Shown here: positions 6,252 through 13,927 of the stretch, in pieces
Position numbering within the stretch: position 1 is the stretch's first letter
How the letters are laid out: each line of letters opens with the position of its first letter
Origin: Candidatus Kuenenia stuttgartensis
GTDB taxonomy: Bacteria > Planctomycetota > Planctomycetia > Planctomycetales > Planctomycetaceae
Direction of reading: 5' to 3'
NCBI GenBank assembly: GCA_945861865.1
Contig: CAMAWN010000015.1
Span: 1-52,690, forward strand
Length of the DNA: 52,690 bases
The notes under the pieces: model-generated
The model's input: the letters and a program-made list of their open reading frames with translations, nothing else
The model's database searches: none
Told to the model about the DNA's origin: nothing
Made by a program: the position numbers and the translations under genes

Positions 6252-7721
6252 TCAACGATGACTTGGCCGTACGAACAGCGACGGCAAATCGGTGGTGGCG
6301 AGTCGAGTGAGGGATTGCAAAAAGCGCGCGGCGGGTGCTCCGTCGAGCACGCGATGATCGAAGGTCAGACTCAACGTCATGATCTGCTGATTGGGTGAGC
6401 GTGGCCGCGTGGTTGAATTGTCGCGTGCAGCGGCCGAACGGGTTTGAATTCGGCCGAGGCCGAGGATGGCGGTCTCGGGGAAGTTGATGATTGGTGTGAA
6501 TGCGTCAATTCCCAACGAACCGAGATTCGTGATCGTGAAGGTGCCGCCTTGCAATTCTTGAGACGTGAGTCGTCGAACGCGGGCCTTCTCGATTAAGTCG
6601 CGTGATTGTCGAGCGATCTCAAAGACGGATTGGCGATGCGCGTCACGCACGACCGGTACGAGCAGTCCCTCGTTTGTGTCGACGGCAATGCCGATGTGAA
6701 TCTCATCGAAGAGTTCGATCGCATCGTCTCGCCAGCGTGCGTTGAGCGCGGGATGTTCTTGCAAAGCGATCGCTGTCAGTTTGACGAAGCAATCGGTGAT
6801 GGACGGAATGAGCGACTCGCCGCCCCGTTTGAGTTGCTCGCGAAATTCGATCAGAGTCGTCACGTCGATTTCTGCAGTGAGAGTGACCGGTGCAGTTTGT
6901 CGCAAGCTGGCGACCATCCGGTTGGCGATCGTGCGTCGCAGCGGAGTGATCGGAGTGGTGCGAGTTGCGGCCGAGGAGGTGAGTGGCAGCGCGGAGACGT
7001 TGTCCGCCGCGGCGAGCACGTCGCGTTCGCGGATGCGGCCGTGCGAGCCCGTGCCGGGAAGCTGCGTCCAATCAACTCCCAATCGCGTGGCAGTGTTCAC
7101 CGCACGCGGGGAAATGGCCGGGAGTTGGCGACTGCGGCGCGGAACAGCGACCGGGCGGATCGCCGGAGTTGCTGGAAAGGCCGGCTTCGATTCCGAGGCT
7201 GGCGGCAGGAATTCGCCGCGGCTTTGAAGATAACGGCGGCAGACATCGGCTTCCGAAATGCGGCCTGATGAACTGAGCGGCGAGAGATCAACGCCGAGTT
7301 GTCTTGCGAGGCGGCGCACGGCGGGTGATGCGGGCGGGTTCGATGCGGCCGTGCCACGATCGTCCGAGAGCCGCCGAATTAGTGCTGGTGGCGGGTTGCT
7401 TGCTGGCTGGCGCGGTACGGCTTCGGATTGCGGTGGCGTCGGAGTCGGACGTGGCGGAATCGGCGGAGCGGTTTCTCCAACGGCGAGTAGAAATCCGATC
7501 GTTGCACCGACGGCGACGACGTCTCCGTCGGCAGGATTACTCGGATCGAAGTGCAATGTGCCGGCATCGACCGCTTCAATTTCTTGAATTGCCTTTTCGC
7601 CTTCGAGCGTGAACAGCGGCTCGCCGGGTTGCACGCTGTCGCCGAGTTGCTTCAGCCAGCCGACGAACGTGCCCTGCTCCATGGACCAGCCGAGGCGGGG
7701 AATTTGGATGGCGTGTGGCAT
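6252..7721 (-). CDS. 2-oxoacid dehydrogenase E2 (dihydrolipoamide acyltransferase), pyruvate/acetoin type
   Basis: A 489-residue protein that transfers the acyl group made by E1 onto CoA through a swinging lipoyl arm. Residues 1-80 are a lipoyl domain with the acceptor K43 in LEGEKAIQE. Two peripheral-subunit-binding segments follow: about 131-165 (SPAVRRLARQLGVD ... SGRISEADV) and about 202-238 (SPRAVNTATRLGVD ... GTGSHGRIRERDV). Pro-rich linkers separate these, and the catalytic domain (about 255-489) ends with DHRVLDG (H456). The start at MPHAIQIPRL is chosen because the lipoyl fold begins there; an upstream extension to 7760 adds 13 residues of no known use. It lies 55 bases downstream of the E1 gene. 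No E3 gene is in the window. Confidence 0.85.
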   Translation of the reverse strand: MPHAIQIPRLGWSMEQGTFVGWLKQLGDSVQPGEPLFTLEGEKAIQEIEAVDAGTLHFDPSNPADGDVVAVGATIGFLLAVGETAPPIPPRPTPTPPQSEAVPRQPASNPPPALIRRLSDDRGTAASNPPASPAVRRLARQLGVDLSPLSSSGRISEADVCRRYLQSRGEFLPPASESKPAFPATPAIRPVAVPRRSRQLPAISPRAVNTATRLGVDWTQLPGTGSHGRIRERDVLAAADNVSALPLTSSAATRTTPITPLRRTIANRMVASLRQTAPVTLTAEIDVTTLIEFREQLKRGGESLIPSITDCFVKLTAIALQEHPALNARWRDDAIELFDEIHIGIAVDTNEGLLVPVVRDAHRQSVFEIARQSRDLIEKARVRRLTSQELQGGTFTITNLGSLGIDAFTPIINFPETAILGLGRIQTRSAAARDNSTTRPRSPNQQIMTLSLTFDHRVLDGAPAARFLQSLTRLATTDLPSLFVRPSHR

Positions 7722-7776
7722 AGAAAGCGTCCGAAGGCAAGAGAATTGATCAATATTCAACGACCAATTACTTCAG

Positions 7777-9747
7777 TCATTCGGTCATCAATGTTCTGAT
7801 CGCGTCGGCGATCTGTTTGGGTTGCGGAACCATGACTGCTTCCAGCGGCGGGCTGTACGGCGTTGGACAGAAGGCTCCGGTGAGGCGGCGGATCGGGGCA
7901 TCGAGTAGATCAAAACCTTCGGCGACGATGCGGGCGGCGATCTCAGCAGCGAAGCCGCAAGGAGCGGGAGGCTCATCGACGATCAGCAGCCGGCCGGTCT
8001 TCGCGACCGATTGCAAAATTGTTTCGGTGTCGAGCGGACTGACCGTACGCGGATCGACGATCTCGACCGAGATGCCGTCCCGTTCGAGTTCATCGCAAAC
8101 GCCAAGTGTGAGGTGAACCATGCGAGCCAGCGCGACGACGGTGATGTCGCGACCTTCACGCACAACGGCGGCTTTGCCGAATTCGATCTCGTAGTCACCG
8201 TCGGGGACGGGACCTTTGACTTGCAGGATTTCGCGGTGCTCGAGGAACAGGACCGGATCGTCACAATTCAACGCTCGTTTGAGCAAGCCCTTCGCGTCGG
8301 CGGGCATCGACGGCACGACGACTCGCAGGCCGGGGACGTTCGCGTACATCGCGTAGTAGCTGCCGGAGTGATGCGTCGCCGCCGAGTGGCCGATACCGAT
8401 GCAGCCGCGCAGCAGCACCGGCATCTTGAGCCGGCCGCTCGACATGTACTGCATCTTGGCGATCTGGTTGACGATCTCGCCGACAGAGTCCATCACGAAG
8501 TCGGCGAACATGAAGTCGATGATCGGCCGTGTGCCGGTCATGGCCGCTCCGCAGGCGAGTCCGACGAAGCCGCGTTCGCAGATTGGCGTGTCGCAGAGTC
8601 GTTCGGCTCCGTACTTCTGGAACAGTCCGTCGGTCGTCTTGAAGTTGCCGCCGCGCACGCCGATGCCTTCGCCCATCACGAAAATTCGCGGGTTCTTGGC
8701 CATCTCTTCGGAGAGCGCTTCGTGAGTCGCTTGCGAATAGGTGATCTCGCGCGAGGGACGAGGGGCGACGACTGAGGGGCGAGTGGCCGACGGCGATTCA
8801 CAATAGACGTGTTGAGTCGCCGACGCGGCATCGGGCCAGGGGCTCTTCTCGGCGAACTCACGCGACTCCTTCACCATGGTCTGCACATCGCGGTCGATGT
8901 TGTCGAAGTGGTCGCTGTTGTTGGTCGTTCGCAGCCGCGCGATCGGGCAGCGTTTCTTCCACTGCTCGACATCCTCGCGAGTCCGATAAGTGAAGTCGCC
9001 CATGCCCTCGGCGTGTGCGCGAGTTCGATAGGTTTTGCACTCGATGAGCGTTGGGCCGCCGCCAGCGCGGGCTCGCGCGATGGCTTCGCCGGCGACGCGA
9101 TGGATTTCGAGGACGTCGTTGCCGTCGAGTTCAAAGCTGGGCATGCCGTAGCTTGCACCGCGACTGCCGACGCTCGGATTGCCGGAGGCGTAGGCGTTCG
9201 GAACTTCGGTCGCGAACTGGTTGTTCTCGCAGACGAACAGGACCGGCAGCTTCCAGATGCTGGCCATGTTCAGGCCCTCATGGAACGCGCCGTTGTTGGA
9301 CGCTCCGTCACCGAAGAACGCGACCGCGACATGCGGCAGCTTCATCAGCTTGAAGCTGTACCCGCCACCGCACGCCTGCAAGATGCACGGTCCGACGATG
9401 CCGCTGGTTCCCATCATGCCGATCTCCGGCGAGAACAGGTGCATTGAGCCGCCGCGTCCGCGTGAGAGACCGGTCTGGCGGCCGAACAGTTCAGCCATCA
9501 GTTCTCGCGGGTGAGCGCCCTTTGCCAACGCATGCCCGTGTCCGCGATGCGTGCTGAAGACGACGTCATGCTCCGTCAGATGAGCACACACGCCGCTGGC
9601 GATGGCTTCCTCGCCGACGTAGGTGTGGCACGCGCCGAGCACGAGTCCCTTTTGATGGCAGCGTGCGAGTTCCTCTTCGGTCTGCCGAATGATCTGCATC
9701 GTCCGATACAGACTCAGCAGTGATTCACGATTCATGTCGTCACTCAT
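7777..9747 (-). CDS. 2-oxoacid dehydrogenase E1, fused alpha and beta subunits
   Basis: A 656-residue protein joining both halves of a thiamine-diphosphate-dependent E1. The alpha part (1-300) carries the TPP motif GDGASNN (146-152) ... ENNQF (about 174-178), and THRGHGHAL near residue 66. A linker of about 30 residues leads to the beta part (about 330-656), starting REITYSQATHEALSEEM and holding the EGIG and HHSGSYY segments. The closest functional match by eye is the acetoin/pyruvate type (AcoA/AcoB). In most bacteria alpha and beta are separate genes; the fusion keeps them equimolar. Its start overlaps the SDR stop by ATGA (9744-9747), so it is in one operon with the SDR and E2 genes. Confidence 0.85.
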   Translation of the reverse strand: MSDDMNRESLLSLYRTMQIIRQTEEELARCHQKGLVLGACHTYVGEEAIASGVCAHLTEHDVVFSTHRGHGHALAKGAHPRELMAELFGRQTGLSRGRGGSMHLFSPEIGMMGTSGIVGPCILQACGGGYSFKLMKLPHVAVAFFGDGASNNGAFHEGLNMASIWKLPVLFVCENNQFATEVPNAYASGNPSVGSRGASYGMPSFELDGNDVLEIHRVAGEAIARARAGGGPTLIECKTYRTRAHAEGMGDFTYRTREDVEQWKKRCPIARLRTTNNSDHFDNIDRDVQTMVKESREFAEKSPWPDAASATQHVYCESPSATRPSVVAPRPSREITYSQATHEALSEEMAKNPRIFVMGEGIGVRGGNFKTTDGLFQKYGAERLCDTPICERGFVGLACGAAMTGTRPIIDFMFADFVMDSVGEIVNQIAKMQYMSSGRLKMPVLLRGCIGIGHSAATHHSGSYYAMYANVPGLRVVVPSMPADAKGLLKRALNCDDPVLFLEHREILQVKGPVPDGDYEIEFGKAAVVREGRDITVVALARMVHLTLGVCDELERDGISVEIVDPRTVSPLDTETILQSVAKTGRLLIVDEPPAPCGFAAEIAARIVAEGFDLLDAPIRRLTGAFCPTPYSPPLEAVMVPQPKQIADAIRTLMTE

Positions 9748-10556
9748 TGTTGTTGATTTTCCAGATACCGTCGTGTGCCACCCGCATTCATGGCGGTGTT
9801 GCCGCCGTCCATGGGAATGATTGCTCCGGTGATCCAGCTTGAGGCGTCCGACGCGAGGAACACCGCCAGTCCTTGAATGTCGTTGGGCTGTCCCATGCGG
9901 CCGCGCGGGATGCCGGACTCAAACCGAGCTTTCAACGTCGAATCGGCAGCCATGCGTTTCTCGAGGCTGGGATTCACGACTTGAGCGGGCAGGATCGAGT
10001 TCACGCGAACACCGGCGCTGCTCCACTCAGTGCTCAGTTCGCGAGTCATCTGCACGACGGCTCCCATCGCCATGCTGTAGGCGATGTGGCCTCGGCCGAG
10101 TGCCGTCTGGCTGGCGATCGAGCCGATGTTGACGATGCTCCCTCGGCCTTGTTTCAGCATCCGGCGTCCGGCCTCCTGACACATGCAGAACCGGCCGAGC
10201 ACCAGGTTTCGCCAGCATTGTTCGACATCCGCCAGCGAAATTTCTTCCGGCTTGCCGAGGATCCCTTCGCCCGCGACGTTGGCCAGAAAGTCGATGCAGC
10301 CGAACTCGTGATCGAGCTGCGCGAACATTGCCTGAATCTGATCCGGCAGCGAGACGTCGCAACGCACGGGGATCGCTCGGCGTCCGATCTTCGCGATCGC
10401 TTCGGCCGTTTGATGCAGACCGCCTTCGTTGAGATCAGCCAGCATCACGTCGGCTCCGTGCTGAGCCAGCGCCAGCGACATGGCTCGGCCCATGCCCTGC
10501 GCCGCGCCGGAGACGAGAGCCACGCGGCCGGTGAGGTCGAATAGGTTGCTTGGCAT
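9744..10556 (-). CDS. SDR-family oxidoreductase with a missing catalytic lysine
   Basis: A 270-residue Rossmann-fold protein. The NAD(P)-binding Gly motif is SGAAQGMGRA (17-26), Asp at the end of beta-2 is in LADLNEGG, and a variant NAG motif reads NVAG. The active-site Ser is in NIGSIAS, and Tyr160 sits in AYSMAMGAV. In nearly all SDRs Tyr is followed three residues later by Lys; here that residue is Met164. The C-terminal WITGAIIPMDGGNTAM is standard. A GGAA sequence precedes ATG 10556. As first gene of the E1/E2 operon it may act on the substrate or product of the dehydrogenase (for example a hydroxy- or oxo-acid, or acetoin), if it is active at all. Confidence 0.8.
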   Translation of the reverse strand: MPSNLFDLTGRVALVSGAAQGMGRAMSLALAQHGADVMLADLNEGGLHQTAEAIAKIGRRAIPVRCDVSLPDQIQAMFAQLDHEFGCIDFLANVAGEGILGKPEEISLADVEQCWRNLVLGRFCMCQEAGRRMLKQGRGSIVNIGSIASQTALGRGHIAYSMAMGAVVQMTRELSTEWSSAGVRVNSILPAQVVNPSLEKRMAADSTLKARFESGIPRGRMGQPNDIQGLAVFLASDASSWITGAIIPMDGGNTAMNAGGTRRYLENQQQ

Positions 10557-10779
10557 CGTGTTCCTTGGATGAAGTTGCTGTCCGGTCGATTGATCGGAAA
10601 TGAAATCAGATTACACAGCCACGGATCGCGCTCAGGCATGCCAATAACAAAAACAGAAATAGCGAGAAGATCGCCACTAACGGAAGGTTCACCAAATAAA
10701 GGTTTCGGCGGCGTTCCTTTTTTTTGCCAAAAAGCCAGAGCGACATCGAATCGCGCCTAACAGAGGTAATTGATCAAAC
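10557..10779. other. Intergenic stretch without recognised feature
   Basis: This is the upstream region of the SDR/E1/E2 operon and the downstream region of the cyclase gene. It is AT-richer than its surroundings and has a T8 run near 10720. I see no coding frame, repeat or clear promoter. Confidence 0.4.
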
Positions 10780-12498
10780 TCAAAACAGCACGATGGCTCG
10801 GCCTGGCCCGCCGTGACAGTCGCGGATGCGGAGGGCTGCGAACAGGAAGTAGCCACCTTGCGGAATCTTGGCGGTGTTGTGCAGGAACTCAACGCCGACC
10901 ATCTCACGACTGCCGAGCGCCCAATAGGTCATCAACGCTCGTTTGGGATTCACGCCGCCGAGATCGGGAGCGTCGGTCGCGACGCAACGAATGCCGCGAC
11001 TCTTGAGGAACACGACCGCATCCGGCCCGAGCGCTGGCCAGCCTTCGCTCTTGCCGTTGAGCGGATCGAGCCATACGCCGGCTTCGTTGGGCTGTGCTTT
11101 GAAGTGTTGATCCAAATGCCCGGTGCGGAACAGCACAACTTCTCCCCGCTTGAGGTCGCCGTTCTGCTTCTCGAACTCTTGGATGTGAGCTGGCATGATT
11201 TCTGGCGACGCCGGCCACGATTTCTTGTCGGTGTGACCGACGAGCGATGTCACATCCATCACTCGCACTGGCCCGCACGTCCACTCGAGCGGCACCTTCT
11301 CGGTCGTCAGCGAACTCGTGCCGCGTGGGCCGTACTTCGCTTCGTACTCGGCCAGCCAGCCGCGCACTTCGGGCGAGTACGCCGGCTTCGCTCCTTCTGG
11401 CGGCAACGCGAACGACGGCGGCACGAGGTGCGTTCCGGCCATCGCGTCCATCAGATGCGTGTGATGCCACAGGTCGAGGTACTCGGAGTACAGAAAATCG
11501 AGCTTCAAATAAACCTGTCGATGTTGCCCGGTGCCGGCTCCCGGCGACGTGATCGGCAGATTGGGTGCCAGCGTCGGCGAGAGATCGATCGCCCGTTTGG
11601 CCTTCGCCGATTCGATCAACCGTTTCGGCAACTCGCCGCCGACGATTGAGAATGCTCGACCGTTGCTGTACGGACCACCTTGATGCTTCGGGCCGATCAT
11701 GCAGTAGAACGCCCCGGTCGCCGGCAGTGCCGCGAGGTTCGTCGCACTCTCGGTCCAGATCATGCCGTGCTTGAGGCCCGCGTAATGCGTCGGCTCGGCG
11801 AGGTCGGGCAGCGGTCCCATGCTGGCGCTGTCGGTGCCGAGATTCATCACGCCGCGTGACGCGAGGAATTCCATGCAATCGGGATCGGGATCGGGAAAGC
11901 CGGGAGCCTTGCGATCCAGCGCGTCGGCGACGAAGCGGCTCCCCTCTGGAAACGGCCGGTAGTACTTGTCTGAGTAGTCGCTGCGGAACAACACCACGTC
12001 GCCGAACCGCACCTTGCGATGTTGCTTCTCGAAACGTTCGACGTGCTCGCGCTTCACGAGCGGACTGACCCCCTTCGGAGCCTGATCGAGCAAGTCGCGG
12101 ATGTCGACGACACACGCTTCGCCGCCGAACTGCCACGCTTCGATTTTGTCCGTGTACGCCAAGCCCAGCGGTCCCGATTTCTCCCGCTTTAAATCGGGCC
12201 GAGCGACCGAATGCGGCGGGACATCCAACTGCGTCCCGGTGTTGCCGTCGATCAGCAGCACATCAATGTTGTACGCCGAGTCCGGCCCGATCGTCCGCTG
12301 ATGCGTGATCTGAAACCTCGGAAACGGATGCGCTGGCCAAGTGCAAGGAAACTCCGGCGCAATCAACAGCGAGTGATCGACGAACTTCGGAGTGTCGGAT
12401 TTCGCATCGGTCGTCTGAGCGGGTAACGACGAACCGGCCGTGATGAGAAGCACGACGCTCACGATCAACGGGTGCAATTTCGCAAGTCGTTTCGGCAT
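10780..12498 (-). CDS. Secreted protein with two cyclase-family (kynurenine formamidase-like) domains
   Basis: A 572-residue protein with a signal peptide (residues 1 to about 27, cut near SLPAQ). It contains two copies of the PF04199 cyclase/formamidase fold: about 38-285 and 303-560. Each copy holds the signature 'GDVVLFRSDY' or 'GEVVLFRTGH' strand and a later 'ATDAPDLGG/GTDSASMG' motif. Family members hydrolyse amide or lactone bonds with a metal held by HxGTHxDxPxH. Here the first copy reads GNTGTQLDVPPH (first His is Asn86, second is Gln90), and the second reads AGTHLVPPSF with HHTHLMD before it. Each copy is thus incomplete, and the two may share one site or be non-enzymatic. AGAGG precedes ATG 12498; 21 bases separate it from the dehydrogenase gene upstream. 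Confidence 0.75.
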   Translation of the reverse strand: MPKRLAKLHPLIVSVVLLITAGSSLPAQTTDAKSDTPKFVDHSLLIAPEFPCTWPAHPFPRFQITHQRTIGPDSAYNIDVLLIDGNTGTQLDVPPHSVARPDLKREKSGPLGLAYTDKIEAWQFGGEACVVDIRDLLDQAPKGVSPLVKREHVERFEKQHRKVRFGDVVLFRSDYSDKYYRPFPEGSRFVADALDRKAPGFPDPDPDCMEFLASRGVMNLGTDSASMGPLPDLAEPTHYAGLKHGMIWTESATNLAALPATGAFYCMIGPKHQGGPYSNGRAFSIVGGELPKRLIESAKAKRAIDLSPTLAPNLPITSPGAGTGQHRQVYLKLDFLYSEYLDLWHHTHLMDAMAGTHLVPPSFALPPEGAKPAYSPEVRGWLAEYEAKYGPRGTSSLTTEKVPLEWTCGPVRVMDVTSLVGHTDKKSWPASPEIMPAHIQEFEKQNGDLKRGEVVLFRTGHLDQHFKAQPNEAGVWLDPLNGKSEGWPALGPDAVVFLKSRGIRCVATDAPDLGGVNPKRALMTYWALGSREMVGVEFLHNTAKIPQGGYFLFAALRIRDCHGGPGRAIVLF

Positions 12499-12519
12499 GT
12501 GGTGGCCTCTTTGGTGGAA

Positions 12520-13578
12520 TCAACTTGTTCTTCGCAGGAGAGAGTCTAACGAATACTCCTTCGCCACACCTTCCAGCTTGGCAAGCACGTCGGCGGGCAG
12601 CGCGATCCCCTGCGTCTGAGCTTGGCGAAACAACGCCCCTTCGCGTTCGCCGGGCAACAGGACTCGTGTGACTCCTTCGGCCGTTGGCGCGGCGTGGATT
12701 TCGTCGATGAGTTTTCGCAGACGAGCTTCAAACTGATCGGACGGCGCGATGGTGGCGACATCGACAGCGATGAACGATGCGTTGTGCCACGACGGTTTCG
12801 ACGGCTCGTCGAAGATCCAGCTTCCGATCTCCCAAGTGATGCGTCCGCCTGGCAAGATTCCGGAAAGAATCTCGCACCACAACCCGAAGCCGTAGCCCTT
12901 GTGGCCGGCCATCGGAGCCAACGACGCATGATGTGGGTAGAGGCTGCCATCCGTGGTTGGCTGGCCGTCGCTGTCGATCAACCACGTCGGCGGGATGGGT
13001 TCGCCGCGTTGATGAGCCGCATAGACTTTGCCGCCGGCCACGGCCGCCGTGGCCATGTCGAGCAGAATCGGATCGTCGTCGCCGACCGGTACACCGTAGG
13101 CAATTGGATTGCTGCCGAGCACTGCTCCACGCGACCCCGGAGCCGCAACGCTGGGCATGTCGTTACCGGTGACCATCCCGATGAAGCCTTCGCGAGCCGC
13201 CATCACCGCGTAGTAGCCGGCTGCTCCGATGTGTCCGGTGTTTCGCAGTCCAACATACGCGATGCCCACGTGGCGAGCCTTCGTCATCGCCGTCCGCATG
13301 GCGAACACACTGCCGACCTGCCCCAACGCCGAGTCGCCATCAATGACCGCCCACGCCGGACCTTCCCGTTCGATGTGCGGGCTGCCCGTCGCTCGATAGC
13401 CGCCGCCTTGCAACCGGTGCAAGTACCCGGCGAGCAACTTCGTCCCATGCGTGAAGACTCCCATCGCGTCGGCGGTCACGAGCGCATCGGCCGTTGTCGT
13501 GGCATCCGCGACCGAGAGGCCCGTGCGAGTCAGTGCTTGAACGCAGAAGTCGGCGAGGTTGGCGATAGAGATCGGCAT
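12520..13578 (-). CDS. Malate/L-lactate dehydrogenase family (Ldh_2) NAD(P)-dependent oxidoreductase
   Basis: A 352-residue enzyme of the non-Rossmann malate/lactate dehydrogenase family (YlbC, ComC, Mdh-2 types), which oxidises 2-hydroxyacids. Typical segments are the helical start with 'ADALVTADAMGVFTHG', the catalytic His region 'NTGHIGAAGYYA', the 'GNDMPSVAAPGSRGAVLGSNP' nucleotide-contact loop, and 'MAGHKGYGFGLWCEILSG' near the C-terminus. The start at MPISIANLAD (13578) has GGGAAG 10 bases upstream; the longer frame to 13617 runs over the remnant upstream. It probably shares a transcript with the cyclase-family gene 21 bases downstream. The substrate cannot be told from sequence. Confidence 0.8.
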   Translation of the reverse strand: MPISIANLADFCVQALTRTGLSVADATTTADALVTADAMGVFTHGTKLLAGYLHRLQGGGYRATGSPHIEREGPAWAVIDGDSALGQVGSVFAMRTAMTKARHVGIAYVGLRNTGHIGAAGYYAVMAAREGFIGMVTGNDMPSVAAPGSRGAVLGSNPIAYGVPVGDDDPILLDMATAAVAGGKVYAAHQRGEPIPPTWLIDSDGQPTTDGSLYPHHASLAPMAGHKGYGFGLWCEILSGILPGGRITWEIGSWIFDEPSKPSWHNASFIAVDVATIAPSDQFEARLRKLIDEIHAAPTAEGVTRVLLPGEREGALFRQAQTQGIALPADVLAKLEGVAKEYSLDSLLRRTS

Positions 13579-13609
13579 GGATGGCAAACTTCCCAATTGT
13601 CGTGGTAGC

Positions 13610-13819
13610 GGACTCAAGATCGTCTCGCAGCCGAAACAATCCCCTCGGCGGGAACGAGCTTCTCACGCAGCTCGCGCATCCATTGCGGGTGCGTGAAGTC
13701 GCCGGCACCGAGCACCGTCACGCCCTTCATCCTCGCCCACAGAGCCATGTGTTCGAGGTCGGCCTCTTTGCCGGTCACTCGCGAGAACTTCGAGTGAATG
13801 TGAAATTGGCAAAGAACAT
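13610..13819 (-). pseudogene. Remnant of an endonuclease Q-type PHP-domain gene (N-terminal fragment with frameshifts)
   Basis: A clear AAGGAG and ATG (13819) lead into MFFAN. After a one-base shift the text continues as FHIHSKFSRVTGKEADLEH, MALWARMKGVTVLGAGDFTH and PQWMRELREKLVPAE. A second shift then gives GLFRLRDDLE. Together this matches the conserved start of PHP-domain endonuclease Q/UvrD-associated proteins, with the metal-binding H-x-H and GTGDFTHP-like motif. The remaining several hundred residues are absent. The fragment lies between the dehydrogenase gene and the DUF1549 gene, in a 349-base region otherwise empty. Confidence 0.65.
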
Positions 13820-13927
13820 GTCGGCTCCTTCCGTCGCGAATCCTGAAGTGCGGAGGATTATCAAGCGAGCGAGCCCTCTGCCCGCGCTCGATACCACCGC
13901 TTCGCTGGACCGCAGGCACAAAACGAC

